Below are positions 22,550-35,624 of a stretch of 64,000 nt of DNA, piece after piece. How positions within the stretch are numbered: the first letter of the stretch is position 1; every line of letters starts with the position of its first letter. A model generated the notes under the pieces. The model worked only from the letters and a program-made list of their open reading frames with translations, searched no databases and was not told where the DNA came from. This stretch comes from Symbiodinium natans (lineage: Eukaryota; Sar; Dinophyceae; Suessiales; Symbiodiniaceae), in contig CAJNDS010002371.1 in the NCBI GenBank assembly GCA_905221605.1, positions 36,915-100,914 on the forward strand, read 5' to 3'. The position numbers and the translations under genes were made by a program.

Positions 22550-24150
22550 TCCTAAGGCGCACGCTTGCCAGGCCAGCCGTTGACAAAGCCAGCATCGTGG
22601 AGGCGCTACTGGCCACGTGTGCCAGCCTGGGGCTACGGATACTCGGTCCTTCCGTCGGGGTGTGGCATGGAGGGCTTGAAAGCCTGCTGGGTGTACAAAA
22701 GCATCCTTTGCATTGCTGGGGACGATGCAGAGGATCTCCACCAGCAAGTGCACCGAATGAATCTCGCTTGAAACCCATCGCCTTGACCTGTCGTGAGCAG
22801 AGGGGCTTGGCTTCGAAATGTCTCGGACACATCTGTGCTTGCGGTTGTGAAAAGTGTAGAGATGGCGCATGCGACGTGAGAAGAGGTTCCTGAAGCAAGA
22901 AACTGCAGCGATCGGAATTTTCCCGCCCTGCCATGCTTCCTCAAGCGAGCCGTGGCAGACCGCACCGACTGGAGCCTAGGCGGGTACACCAGCCTTACCA
23001 AGCCTGCATTATTTACATACTGCTTTGCCAGGTTTCCCCCAACCTTTCACTGAGCTTCGGGCACAGTGAAGACCAGCTGCAGCTGTCAGAAGCGCCACCT
23101 GAAGTTCCCGAAGGTGCAGGCTGAGCTGGCTGCTCGTACGAGACGCTGCAGGCGTGCGGACAGCAAGAAGCACACGGGACGTAGCGCATGTGCCCCTGAG
23201 CTTTGCACTCGCTCCCATGGTGCAAGATGTGCCCAAAGTCCGATTTGCCGGGCAAGCCAGTTCGCAGCGCCTCATTCGATGTAAGTCTCTACCCATGCCT
23301 GACCTCGTGTCAGTGTTGCTGCTTTAGTTTGCTTTACAAAAAATTGATACCTCGTGCCGTTGCTGCAAGAGCCAGGGGCAGGACGCACAGCCAGTGCTGC
23401 TCGGGCTTCACCACCAGGTGGGGATGTCCTGCACTGTGATAAACATAGCTCGGCGCCAACCGCATCCAACTATCACGATGCCAGCGCATAGATAATTTTT
23501 TGAAACAGCACCTTCTCATGTGCAAAGCAGTCCGGTGCAAAATCAAGCTATTGAGAGTAGTCAAAAGGACTTGCCATCAACGTCTCAGTAAAGATGGCCA
23601 GCATCGGATACCATAACGTGAGTTCAAAATGTTCAACAGCCAACACAGCCACAAACGAAACGTCAAGGTCCTAGAAGGTCCTAGGTATTCTATCTTCCCG
23701 TCGCCACTGAAAGACACTATAGCCCACTATAGCACGTACGTCTCTCACACTAGTCCATCTGCAACTGGCTTTGATGCTCCAAACGCCGTGCATTTGCACA
23801 GGTTGGGAACAGCCAGCGGAGAAGAAGGATGGCAGGTCAGGTTGAGCAACGTGACACTGAGGAATTCAGTGCAACATCCTCGGCCTTTGAGTCTCTGGCT
23901 CAGGGGTTCACGTTCCTAGGAAGCCACACAAGTCTCGGACAATGCTGTGGATCACTGTCGTGCAGAACACTCTATAGAACTTGTACTATGTACTTCAAAG
24001 AGGGCACACAAAAGAGCACAAGCAGCTCTTGTGGTGGACGACTTGCTACCAGGGATCGACAGGTCGGCACAGCTCTCCTTGACGCGGTTCACCATGGTCA
24101 CCTCACACCTGGAGTAAGATGAAAGCTGCGAGATGCTGCGCACTTAGCTG
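22550..24150. other. No confident gene; 3' flank of aldolase
   Basis: Frames on both strands near 23066-23296 are GC-rich and open, but neither shows a motif or consistent splice edges. Confidence 0.4.
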
Positions 24151-24209
24151 TGAGATTCATGCCCTGTTGTCACTCCTGATCACGACACCCTGAAGATTCG
24201 CCACGACTG

Positions 24210-27200
24210 CTAGGCTGGAAGCTCGCGGATCCACTTGCGCGGGTCGTAGTAGCTCTTGTTTGGCTTGTCCTGATAGTGTCAGTGAACACAACTCTGCAAG
24301 AACATCCGCCAACACTGTACAGACTGTACAGAGCTTTACCAAGCCCCGAAGCATCTCGCTCACATCCCTCCAAACGCTCTGAACTCCGCTTCCTCACCCT
24401 CAGGGTTGCCGATCTGGCCCTGGAGGTAGCCCTCCTTGGCCTGCGCAAAGTAGCAGAGCAGCTGGGTTAGCACGACTTAGGGCCCCAGCCTTGTAGAACT
24501 TGAGAAGGCCTTCCCAGTATGCCCACTGAGTGTCAGTGTCCTTAGGTCCCAAGGATGTCGCGAGAGAGCTAGAGGAGGGACAGCAGACACAGTCAGGGAG
24601 AGGGACGGAGGGGGGTCGCAGAGAGAAGTGGCAGAGGGGAGAGAAAGACGGGGATGGAAAGACAGGTGGAGGTACAGCTAAGGACAGGTTGGTCGTTGAG
24701 CTCCGTTGGGCACAGCTTCTGGGCACCAACCCCCCAAACATCCGCAAACTATGACATTGAGTCCAGGCTGCAAGGAGCAAGGATCACAAATGTAGTGTAC
24801 AGTTGCCCGTTAATTAGGCAGTAAGGCTCTTGCTTGAGAAGGTCAAAGGCCACACAGGCCCCAGCTTGGAAAGCAAGCACAATCACACCATGCAAAGGTG
24901 CGGGCCATGCACTACCAGTCGCTACCATTGGCAGATGCTGTTTTGGCACCTGGTGTCAGAGAGCTGTTGCATCCAAGGGTCCACGTTCATCTTCACAACC
25001 TTGCACGGCTTCGATGGAGACTTTAAACAGCAGCTCGACGCTGACATCGCTGAATTGATCCATCGATCTGAGCTGCCAGCTCCCGCGGCAAGAGCAGTTG
25101 CGATGTGATGCTTCTCGGATCCAGAGCCGCCATGGAAAACCTCGGGCAGAGGCTTAAGGTCGCAAACACACTCAGTCACGAACTCTGTGCCCCGCCCCCC
25201 CCACCCCCCCCCCCCCCCCCCGACCCCCCCACCTGGCTGCCCACCGCCAAACCCCCGACCTGTGCCCGCCCCGGTCAGGCAATGCCGAGCAACAAAATTC
25301 AGCGGCTTGTCGACCTGCACTCAAAACGACCCTAAGCCAGGGTTCTGCATCCACATGGGAAATCGCGACTGAACTGTCCGCATCACTGGCACGTTGTTCA
25401 GTCGGCCTTGGCTTTTTCGCTGGCCTGTCCACACGCACGTCATCCGCAACACAAAGGCAATTGAGGACCATTGCGAGTGCTAGTACAAAACTATTGCTAG
25501 CTAGCAGTTTCTACGCGCAGCAGAACTCTTTCTTTGTTACTTTTTAGTGCGGTTCTTCACATTACGGAAAGAAAGCAGTAAGCTCCGCACATACTTCTGC
25601 ATGTCCGCCAGCAGCTCAGGCTTCAGGACCACGTTGCCTGCCTCGCGAAATATCGTGAACTCACCAAAACTTAACCTCAGGACATCTCTCCTCTGTGCTT
25701 TGCGCTCTCCTTGTACACTCCATGGACGTTGCCGAAAGCCGCCGCAATCGTGAACATCGGCGAGATGGGATTCAGACCTTCATAGACCTTCCAGACATCC
25801 TGCGGGGCCAAAGAGCTCAGTCTGCAGACCATGAAACCAAACCATTCCAACTATCTCAACCAGCATCCTCCGGGGTTGAGTAGAGCTTCTCCTTTGCCAT
25901 GCCCGTATTGTCCACCTGAGCCAAAAAGGACGTGCTTTGAGAAGACCGGCTTTCTCCTAAGATGCACAGGCTTGCAGCAACACTGAACGAGGTCGCCAAG
26001 CTGCACCGTCCTCTACTCCGCCCGTGATGCCAATCTCCATCTCCAGAATGATCTTCATGGGGGCCATTTTTTTCAGGTACTGTTGGCAGATCCTCGGTGC
26101 TTGCCAGGTTTGAGTACAACTCCTCGCCACGTGGCATGCGTCCAAGACGCAATAGTCACAGTCATTGAGTCACGGGTCAAGATTTACAACTCAAATCCTA
26201 AGAAGCCGGCGCGATGTTCTCCTCATCAGGCTCCTCTGACAAGTCCAACCTTGGTCACTCCACGGAATCCATGGCCCAAACCCGCTTGAAGCTGTGAGAG
26301 CATGCTGAGCGTCCTGGTGAGCGTACTGTAAGGCTCTGGCATGTGCGACGAGAACAATGGCTCTCCATGCGCCTTGAAAAAGGCCTCGTCAGCCTTTCCA
26401 GGGGCTATGGCTCCACTGGGCTTCCAGAGGCCTGGCACGGGGAGGCAGCGAGCCTCCAGCATGCCATCGAACCACGGAAGCAGCTTCTTGGCCTCCACCG
26501 ACAGATGCAAGCACACTGAAAGCATACCGAAAGCATACTAAAAACATGCTGAAAGCATACTCGACGCACACTGCACTGGCATGCCGAGGCTTCCACACAG
26601 TGGTCGGAATGAACAAGCCTCTGAGACTCTCGCATCAAGCAGAGCTCAGCAACACAACTTCTCTCACCAGCCCAGCGATGCTCAGAACATCAAAGCAACA
26701 CCAAGGCCAGGACACAGGGATACCGTAGGCCGGGGCCACAGCTCGAACCTTTGAAAGCAAACACGCCCAACCCCCCCAGCCCCCCGTGCCCTTCCACGTG
26801 TCCACTTGCCAATCCCCAAACATCCTCTAACTACTCTAACTCCACAGCTCGTACGTCTTCACACCCCGCACACAGCCCCCAGGTCGAGGTGACCCACGCC
26901 CCAGCATCGCAGCCAGGCGATGCCGAGGCGGACAGCGTGGATAAGCTTGCAAGAACTTACAAGAAGACCAGTCCTGCACTTGCATGTGGCTGCCTTTGCT
27001 TGGATAGGTCTCTGGCGAAGTGTGCGCCAGCCACAGCGCCCAGAATGGATGCCTCGCATGCCCGCACAGCAAAATCGTCGAGTCGTGAGGGCAAGCCCCA
27101 ATCACGGGCCATATCACGCCGTCCCATGGCCCATTGCAAGCATGGCAAGGCTGGAAGAGGGAAGCGCCTGCAGCTTTCCCTTCTCATTGGGAAGCGCCTT

Positions 27201-27779
27201 TCCTGCCACGAAGGCAGAGCCGCCCTCGGAGAACTGGATCATCACCGGCCTGGCCAACTTCAGTGCCAAAAGATGCTCCGAATAGCTCACGAAAATCACA
27301 CTGTGGGCCTGTTCAGGGTCTTTCCCGCTTCAAGGACGGAATTGATGGTGCTGGAGCCTCACAGAGTCGAACGAGTTTTGTCAATGCCAATGGAGCTGCA
27401 GCTTGTGGTCCAGGCTGGTGCAGTTGAAGGCTGGGATGGCATAGTGGTTCGCCTGCAAAGCTCACAGACCCCCCTCCTCCCCCACTTTTGCCTCACGCAA
27501 CCCAGTTGAACCTTGGCATGCTGAAGCAGCGCCCATGCCAGGTCTCCAGTGATCTAAGCATTCAGGCGAAGCAAACACAAAGGGCTGCCTGCAGGCTCCT
27601 GCTGCTCCAACTGCTACAATCGTGCCGGAAGCTCTTCGGCACACGGGCCATTGCATTCTACAGTTTTCAAAACAATGGGTTGACCTGGCATGGCGATGGC
27701 ACGGCCAACAAGATGGAAAAGAGGCCTGTAAGGCCCAGACCACGCCGGCCTTCATGCCCGGAATATCCCAGAACGACAT
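24210..27779 (-). CDS. Class II fructose-bisphosphate aldolase (about 20 exons)
   Basis: Zn-dependent aldolase of glycolysis/Calvin cycle, cleaving fructose-1,6-bisphosphate. Exons 5' to 3': 27741-27779 (MSFWDIPGMKAGV), 27512-27553 (ITGDLAWALLQHAK), 27416-27452 (ANHYAIPAFNCT), 27309-27357, 27168-27249 (PVMIQFSEGGSAFVAGK), 27011-27052 (ASILGAVAGAHFAR), 26714-26741, 26597-26618 (LVHSDHC), 26454-26492 (AKKLLPWFDGMLE), about 26335-26393 (HGEPLFSSHM), 26005 to about 26090 (EMEIGITGGVEDG), 25868-25915, 25710-25799 (FGNVHGVYK), about 25585-25641, 25294-25314 (VDKPLNFV), about 25110-25140 (FHGGSGS), 24982-24999 (VVKMNV), 24490-24540 (DTDTQWAYWEGLLKFYK), 24393-24440, 24210-24269 (PRKWIRELPA, TAG). Zn-binding and catalytic HSDHC, VHGVYK and FHGGSGS are all present. 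A short link before exon 24982-24999 is missing. The C-terminus stops earlier than the E. coli FbaA enzyme. No presequence was resolved. Confidence 0.92.
25204..25221. repeat. C-homopolymer inside an aldolase intron
   Basis: A run of about 18 C, flanked by more C-rich sequence, within the intron between the VDKPLNF and FHGGSGS exons. Confidence 0.9.
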
Positions 27780-27849
27780 CGCCTCAGCCGGCAATCCTAT
27801 ATAGGCTGCCTTTTGAAACTTTGGTTGAAGGAGCAGGGACAGGCGGAGG

Positions 27850-28900
27850 AATTTCGGTCACTGACTGGGAGCGGGGCGGCAAATTGCAGAGTCCCGAAAG
27901 CTGGAAGAGTTTGGGAGCTTGAAACCAATGGCTGCAGTCAACATGGTGCATCAGTGCGCAAGCTGAACCTGGTCTACCAAAGAGTCAGGAAAGACAATAT
28001 CAGTAGGTGAGGCCAGTGACCTGCGGCACTACTGCATCCAGCGACAGGCGTCCTGTGCGCTTCGAGCAGGCTCTCGATCAACGAGGCTCCTGGGCCATGG
28101 TTAAATTCCGTGTCTCGGGCCCTCGGTGTCAAGAGGCTGCAACTCAACTCAACAACAAGGGAAGTTGATGGTAGGCGTGAGTACTGGCAGCCTTTGCCCT
28201 GTCGTCGGTTTTCTTTCAAGTTTGTTGGGCAAATCGGCGGTCAATCTTCGCACGTCGGTGCGTCATGATTGGAAGCAGTTACATGTGCGTACGGTATCAT
28301 ATCCTCTCCAGCTCGTAAACATCCATAAGCAGAGCAGGGCGGGCCTAGCGCAGAGTTGCCACCTGCCAAGAAAGAGGCACTTGTAGCACGCTCAGCCCCG
28401 AAGTCCCGAGAAGGCACCTGCGGCTTCCGAGACCTTGGCCGGTGAGTTTTTTGAGCCTTTTGAGCCTTTTGAGAAAATAATTCAAACGTGTCCTCGTGCT
28501 GAGCTCTCTGCCACGGGGACCAGAACTGACCCTCCTGCAACAGCGAACGGTGAAGGAGATGCATCGGCCTCCGGCATTCAAAATGTGCATATGGCTGAAG
28601 TTTCTGTGTGGCAATTGTGAAGGCATGACAAGTCCCTGCCTTCTTTGCCAGCTTGCCAGCAGGTCCTTGGTTTCCATGCAGGTCCATGTGCTTAAAAAAG
28701 AGCTGCTGCGAGTCCCTGGCCAGGGTTGGCTTGCAGGGGTGGGAGCACCTCGGCGTTGCTGCAACAGAGCTGTACTTGATGTTGTACTTGATGTTGTTCT
28801 TGATCATGAGCGATGTAGGCAGATGTAGGCAGATGCTCAGCCTTGGGCCTCCCAGCCCCAAGCCTGCACACGGGGTTGCAATGAAAAACCAGGCGAGACT
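27850..28900. other. No confident gene
   Basis: The 5' flank of aldolase, where a first exon with a leader or targeting peptide may lie. The 225-codon minus-strand frame at 28241-28918 has no motif and includes simple repeats (TTTTGAGCC, GATGTTGTACTT). Confidence 0.4.
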
Positions 28901-28920
28901 AGGATGAGCAACGCTCACGC

Positions 28921-29211
28921 CTCCATCCTGGTATCCTTCTCCTTTTCATCCGAGCCATTCAAAGCCCCGTCAGCATCTAGCCTCAGTGATGTGGCTCGCA
29001 AGATTACGATCAAAGACCTTCTGCTGGCGCAAGGCTTGCAGAAACCCTTACAGTTTTTCTTGCACCCGTTGTGCGAGAACACTCTGAGAACCCCTGGCAT
29101 CTTGTCCACCTCTCGCGGGAGCCGCGGGACAGGTGCCAAGTCATCGAAGAGATCAAGCCTCGCTCTGCCGAGAGGCATCTTCTGTGGGCTAGGGGGGGGC
29201 ACTTTCGACAC
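28921..29211 (-). CDS. Two candidate exons, unknown acidic protein
   Basis: Exon 28921-28981, after GAG and before GC, reads LDADGALNGSDEKEKDTRME. An upstream block near 29098-29211 reads SKVPPPSPQKMPLGRARLD then LFDDLAPVPRLPREVDKM. Both look coding, and the first resembles a degenerate calcium loop. Not recognised. Confidence 0.45.
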
Positions 29212-29681
29212 TGGCTGCTCTAAATTTATCGGAGATGCTCAAAATTTGACATAATCATATGCATAATCCCTCTGCCAAGGCCCCGGCAGCTTTTGCTGCG
29301 CCTCACCTTCGATGCCCTGTGTGGCACATGGCCATGAATGGTCATTAGCATTGAGCCGCTGGTTTGTCCACATGCAGTGAAAGCGATGCGCCTGCGTCTG
29401 GAGCTGCTCCCCGACACCGGGTTTTAACAGACGATCTGCCTGCCAGTGCTAAGAATGGGCACATCAGCAGATTAGCATCCTTCCTGCCAACGCAAGGCCT
29501 GTGCCAGATCCTCACGTGCAGATGACAAGATGTCAAGGAGCCTTCCGGCGAAACAAGGCTTTTCAGATCTTTTATGAGCTTCCCTGAGCTTCATTGTCGT
29601 GATTCTCATTGTCAGGCACCCACCCTATGAGCGCATTTCGGAAGGCTTGGTTGCCCATTCCCGGGCTGGAGCTCAGCCTTC

Positions 29682-29798
29682 TTAGCCTCGGATTCTGACG
29701 TGCGACAGATGCACAAAAACATCAAAGGACTTGGGCACTTGCAGCTCTTGGCCCCTCTTCAGTCGAGCCAGTCTCGTTTCTCTCATAGCCACTGGCTC
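29682..29798 (-). CDS. Candidate terminal exon, unknown
   Basis: After a strong TTTTCGCAG acceptor the minus strand reads EPVAMRETRLARLKRGQEL then VPKSFDVFVHLSHVRIRG and a TAA stop. A second open frame overlaps it, so the frame choice is not certain. Likely the 3' end of the gene whose exons lie upstream at 30-35 kb. Confidence 0.4.
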   Translation of the reverse strand, partial: EPVAMRETRLARLKRGQELQVPKSFDVFVHLSHVRIRG

Positions 29799-30040
29799 CT
29801 GCGAAAACCGCAAAAAACAGAAAGGACAACTGAATCGATGTCCAGCCATTAGTGTCATTAGTGGCAGCACGACGATCTGTGTGTGCTTGCTCACATGCTG
29901 ACGCATCCTCAGGGGGTTCATCCTGCGCATCGCCTGAATCAAATTCAAAGACACTACTGACTCTAATGCCAAGAGTCGATGGCTTTAATTTCAACGGCAA
30001 GAATGCGCAAGAATGCGAGACTCAGGACGTAGCCAGATGC

Positions 30041-33000
30041 CCTTCTCTCGAAAGCCAGGTAGTCTACAAAGGTGGCCGGGTCGTCCACCTGAATATCCTG
30101 CCAGGGGTTTTGAGGAAAGGGTGTCCGACAGCTGCTGCTCAAAGACTGAGCGGGGAAAGACAATTTTGAATAATCCATATTGAAATCGCAATGTGTCCAA
30201 ATGAATCCTATGTCCCTCGTGGACCTGGTCCGGCATGTCCACAACGAATGTTGTGGCCGACCGAGGTTTGGAAAGAGAGTCAAGCGGCCCACATTCTCAA
30301 GATAATCGATTGCAGATGCCCACATGCAGTGTCGAAGAAGGCAATCCTTCAGCACTGCAAAGGACGCATAGAGGGAGAGGAACGAAAGTCTTCTCTGGTA
30401 CCTGGCCGGATAATACGGATGAGGATCAGAACAGGACAACTTAAACGGGCCCCAAGCAGGAGCACTCCAGGTTCCGATGTCCAGACAAGCACAATGCTGA
30501 CGAAACCTGAAAAGACCCGACAGAACGAAGCCCTTTGCCGCGTGCAAATGCAGTTGCGCTTTGCAAACTAGCATCTAGCAAATTCTAGTACTCAGGCCGC
30601 AGCGATCAGAAGAACCTTGCACGGGGGAAGCCATTTATGCGCAGGCCATTGGGATGGCGGAGTCACACGGATTAGCAGCTGTCTCTAAAACAGAGTGCTG
30701 TCAAAGACACTCCTGTCCACCCCCAGTTGAAATCGCTCTGCTCCGCCTGCAACCGAGGACAAGCATTGTCAACAGATGTCGCGAAACACAACGGAAACAG
30801 GTCAGTCTGGCTCCATCGGCAGCTTGAGACTGCAAGATTATAGAGCCTTAAATCAATCAGGCATGGTTTGTGCTTCGCTGCTTGAAGATCACAGCAATGT
30901 GCGAACGAACTGGGGGTTGCACTGCTCGCGTAAGCCAGCATGCAGGACAACGCCATAGGCAGCGCATGCGCAAAGGACAGGTTCGTCCTGTGTGCAAATC
31001 TTGATGGGCAGTTCTCCATATTAGGACCTTTGTCAGGTCCCTCCCCAGATACCAAGGAGTACTCAAAAGGGAACATGACTTCTGCAAGCTGGTAGTTGCA
31101 CAGGCATAAAGGCAGCATCCAGGAGCCAAATCTCGAAGCTTTAGACTTGGGACTTCCGAACCCGGACATGTCATACTTCTGGAAGTGGCACGACGTGCCA
31201 CGAATCAATGTGCGGGGGCCACCGATAAACACAGAGTCTCTCTCGCTGATACCTCACCTCATAGAGAAGAACATCAGCGACCCAAGCATTGTGAGGATGA
31301 CCTCATAGTCGTTGCTCACCTTGGCTCGTGTTCTCACATGTCTCCATGTGACTCCTTGAGGATTTACCCCAGGTCCCGTGCCTCAGCGATCCACAAGCTA
31401 ATTGAAGCAAGCTGCCGCAGCGAACACTTCCAGGGCTTCCAAACCCCACAGTGCAGCCAGCCGCCTGTGGCGTGCACCGCGTGCACTGCACGCAAGAAGA
31501 GTCAATCAAAACAGGGCCCTGAAAGCACAGAAGTACACAAATAGAATCAAGCTAGAATCAAGCTCGTCAGCTAGTCCTCCTTGGGTTTCCATACATGATC
31601 CAAGTAGGTTTACGAGATGTCCGCTGAGACTTCTGGGTTATGCGGGGGGGGGGGGGGTTGCATTGGATTTGCATTGGATTTCATGTGTGTTTATATGTGT
31701 GTATTCCGGAATCTTCCGGAATGCTATGGAAGCCTGTAGCGTTGCATGCAACCTCCTGCTGCAATTACGATGGGCAGCTCGCTGCAACACGCTGCAACAC
31801 GCTGCAGCACGCTGCAACACTCGTGGATGAGAGCCGTTGCGCGCCTTTTCGCGCCTTTACGGTGTCCCACTAAGAGCTGCCTTTCTCTCTCAGTTCAACC
31901 CCAAAACACAGCAAAAAAGGCACAGCCAAGCACACATTGCCGTCGAAGCTTGGGCTTTGTGCAGCGGCAACCCCGTCTGCCATGCGTGTGCTGTTGTGGA
32001 GTCTTGCTGAGTCTTAGTCATTCTGCTTGAAGCTCTAAGGAAGCTTGACTTAGTAGCTCAAGTAACTCAGGATTGTTTGCGAATTCACATTCACTTTAAG
32101 CGGCGACAGGCCTCGGTCATTCAATCTAGAACTCTAGACTGGGCTTCCGTGTCCAAATCTTCACGAACATGGTTGAACCGAAGGAACGCACCGCAGCCCT
32201 CAAGCACAGATCCCCACCCAGCACGGCTGCAGGAACGACTGCGGGAACAGGCCTCCGGTTCGCGAAGAAACACGCGACCCACGGGGTGACCTGATCTCGT
32301 CACGACTGGATTTGAGTATCAGGCAAGCCGCAAGACCCGCTGCATTTGTCTTTGGTGCCGCACCACTGTCCATGCACAAAGAATGTGTTCTGCGACAACG
32401 GCCTGGGACACGTATGATGCATAGACTCGACGTCTGCCCACATATTGATTCCCCAATCTGCTTTCAACAGAACCAGCGAGAAGGCGAGGCATACAAGCCA
32501 AGTTCCTGACTTGACGATCAAAATCGGACTCTGCCTCTCACTGCAGCATGTCCCCACATGTCCATTCCAGTGTCAATTACGGGACTTCTGCAAGGCATTG
32601 CAGGGCGCATCAACCATCGTCAGCTTCCAGCTGAAGGCTTGGGTTTACATTGTCACCGTGGGCACTGAGCGTCTTTTGGCTAAAAGGGTTTTGCTTTACA
32701 GAGTTTAGGTGCTTTCGGGCAAAGACCACGGAGCATTTTGCCCAGCCTGAATCAGCTGCTTGTCGGCCTGCGCAAAGTTGGATCACGCTGCCCGTGACAG
32801 CTTTGTGTTGCTAATTGTGGGGGGCCAGGTGCTGAATTGGTTTTCGTCTGGCAGAGCTCGTTCCATTGATCCAAATTGGTTTTTGTCTCTTCTCGAATCG
32901 GGCAGACCATGGCAAACCTGGCCTTGCCCGAGAGCTCTCCTCAGCTGGGACACATTTTCGCAGGTTGGCTTGGGCTTTAGACTCACACAGCTCTGAAGTT

Positions 33001-35000
33001 TCATGTCCAGCACGTCACACTGCTCACGCTGTTCATACTGTTCACACAGCACGCCCTGAAATCTAAGTCACCAGCTGCCTATCAGCCTCAACTCCTCGCC
33101 CTGGAAGCGTTGAGCTCACTCTGCACAGCACAAAGTGCTTCCACACACAGAACCGAAAGAGGTGCGGTCTCGGTGCCTTCTTGCGACGCTTCCATAGCCA
33201 GATTGCTATTGCCTTAGGCCGCTTGCTGCCCTGAAAACTGTTTACTCTTCTGCTAGGCTTCAAGGTTGGAGTGCTCGTGTCAAAGAATGTGCGAGTAGAA
33301 TGCTCGAAAAGAAGCAGGCCTGGAAAGCTCTTGGACAAACTTAGATTGAGGTTCTGAAGCAGCGCGTTGCAAGCCCTGGACTAGGTGCAGTTTTGAGTTT
33401 GCATGAGTTCCCTGTTCTTCATCGTTTGGTCGGACAAAGCCCAAGGCAACCTGAGGCAGCCCGAAACTCTGTAGGGGCACAGCGCCCCTTCACATTATGT
33501 GGATTCAGACGTGCAAGATAGTGCAAGTGGAAGCGAAAGTGAGAGGTTTAAGGCGTAGCGCATCCTGATCATCATTTAGTGTCTGGTGTGTGTGTGTGTG
33601 TGTGCGTCGTAATTTCCCAGGCCTGCCATCCCCAGCAGTTTTGAAACGGATGCGGTGCTGAGCCGGGCAGTATCTGCACGCACGTTCATGCATTGCCCCG
33701 AAGGGGCACACGCTCATGGGGGTTTTCAAAAAGCCATGCGCATCACAGCTGGCGACAGACTGATGCCTACGAGTGGGACGAGTGGGAAGTCGCACTGCAG
33801 CAAATACAAGGTCCGTCTGCATTCACCAAAAACACACAGAGAACAAAAGGGACAAACACAGAGGGGGTTGGTTCCTACAATGTCTAGCAATGGCAACGGC
33901 ACAGACTAAGCCCCGCACGGCAAACATCAAGAACGCGCCGAAGAAGATCACCAACCAAGCAAGGTTGTTGACCTGACGGATGTGGGATGGGCTTGCAGGT
34001 ATTCACACGAGGGATTTTGCCAACACATCTTGCAGTTGAAACCACTCAATGCCGAGTGAAGGGCTGCTTGGACTGTTGGGGTCCAGCGCAGAATAGACCT
34101 GGAGAGTCTGGGGGCATCAATGCTCGTTACATGGGACAGCGACCCGGGGGCCAGGCGGTTGCCAGTGGAAGTGTTCGGTAGTCACTGCCCAGATGGCGTA
34201 GGCTGCAGGCGGGGCCAATGCAATGGAAGCAAGTGACATCCCTGCTCACACCGCACATGAGCGCAATGACAACCAGCAGCCTGCCACAGGCAAAGCAAAA
34301 ACTTGTGCTTGGCGCAGCGTCGCTGGCAGGTAGTAGGACACGTACGCTGCCTGCCGGAGAGCTCCGAATGGCTTGAACTGCACAACCTGCTGCCTCCGGC
34401 TCCATGCGTTTGTCCTGCTGAGCAGCGCTTTCTTACCCAAGCAAACCAATGTATGAGAAGATCTGTCATGTGAAGCTCTGATATGGGGATGAATAGTTTT
34501 CCATCTTTATGGGTTGGGACGAAAGCCCTGCACCTACGAAGTCAACACCGCCAAAGCCAATAAGAACGACAAGGACTCCGATTCTTGCCCTGGCATCTTG
34601 AGAAGCTCAAAAGCTGCCTCCACACGCGGATCACGAAAGCGGAGCAAGAAGGTCAGCCGAGCATCGCGTCGCTGGTCCTTCGCGTGGCGGGGTTGCAAAG
34701 CACGGAGCAGACACAACCCTTTGAACCGAACAAGACATCGTTGACGCTTACTATGCCCAGCTTCAGCTGCAGAGAATTGCGGCAACGCTCAACCCGCAAC
34801 ATCGAAACTGCAACAGAGCTGCCATGATCTGCTATGTGTGCACGCTGGATATTGCATGTTGGCCATTGTTGCGTGTTTTTTGGACATGGAGCGCTGAGAG
34901 GCGAAGGATCGTTTGTTCTTGGACATCGGCGTGGTGTGTCCTGGAAGAGCTCATCCAACCACGTGTGGAAGCCCAGAAGCTCCTCGCTCGAGTTTTCCAA
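30041..35000 (-). CDS. Membrane protein(s), scattered exons, unknown
   Basis: Well-bounded minus-strand exons: 34941-35000 (LENSSEELLGFHTWLDELFQ, before GA), 34538-34677 (RFRDPRVEAAFELLKMPGQ then a hydrophobic LSFLLALAVLTS, before GT), 33898-33972 (NNLAWLVIFFGAFLMFAV, one membrane helix, before GT), 31258-31319 (DYEVILTMLGSLMFFSM, before GT) and 30041-30097 (DIQVDDPATFVDYLAFERR). Further blocks near 30290-30400, 31030-31090, 32340-32480 and 33120-33230 look coding but could not be joined. The hydrophobic exons point to a multi-pass protein, or to two genes. No catalytic motif was seen. Confidence 0.45.
31644..31657. repeat. G-homopolymer
   Basis: Fourteen consecutive G on the plus strand, a C-run on the strand that carries the genes. 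Confidence 0.9.
31781..31820. repeat. Tandem decamer GCTGCAACAC x4
   Basis: Four copies with one substitution (GCTGCAGCAC in the third). Confidence 0.95.
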
Positions 35001-35624
35001 CTGCCCTGCAGCGCAGAGTGCACACATGCGAGTCAACCGAGGTATCAAGAGTTCTCTGTATGTCTGAGGCGCCGCCGTGTCCTGAACATGCTAAACGCAT
35101 GAGGCGCCCTTCTTGTTTCCGAGAGCAGACTTTTGCCACCCAGGCCGTGCAACACGGCAGGCCTTGAGCCATCTGGGGAGGCTCGTCTCCCTCACTGTCA
35201 AACACCACGTGAAACATTAGATAACATTACCCAACTTACAGAAGCTTTCCGTGTGCAGCTGCCTGAAGTGATGTAACACTAGGCAATCCTGCAAAAATAT
35301 GGGATCCATTCTCCAAATAACGAGTATTCACGAGTGGCCAGAAGCTGAGGGGTGCATGTGCTAGCCTCTGACGTCTAAATATGTCTGCTTTGTGTTTTGG
35401 TCCAACAGCATCCATGCATGCACCTCAAGTTAAAAGCCCTTTATAGGAGGAATCTGTCAAGAGCGATGACATCCAGCACGAGAGGTGTCTTGAAAATCCT
35501 CACCATGCAGACTTGGTCTGGAATGTCTGGATCTCATCTCTTGCCAAAGCTAACCCTTACAAGCCTTACAATCTGGGAGAACAACTGCTGCCTCATCCGG
35601 TGCAAAAGGTCCGCCACTTAAGCC

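Noticed and set aside
22080..22934. 284-codon minus-strand frame, Ser/Leu-rich
   Set aside because: It is produced by the (GA)n microsatellite; no conserved residues or splice edges.
28241..28918. 225-codon minus-strand frame
   Set aside because: No motif, erratic composition and internal simple repeats; looks like chance.
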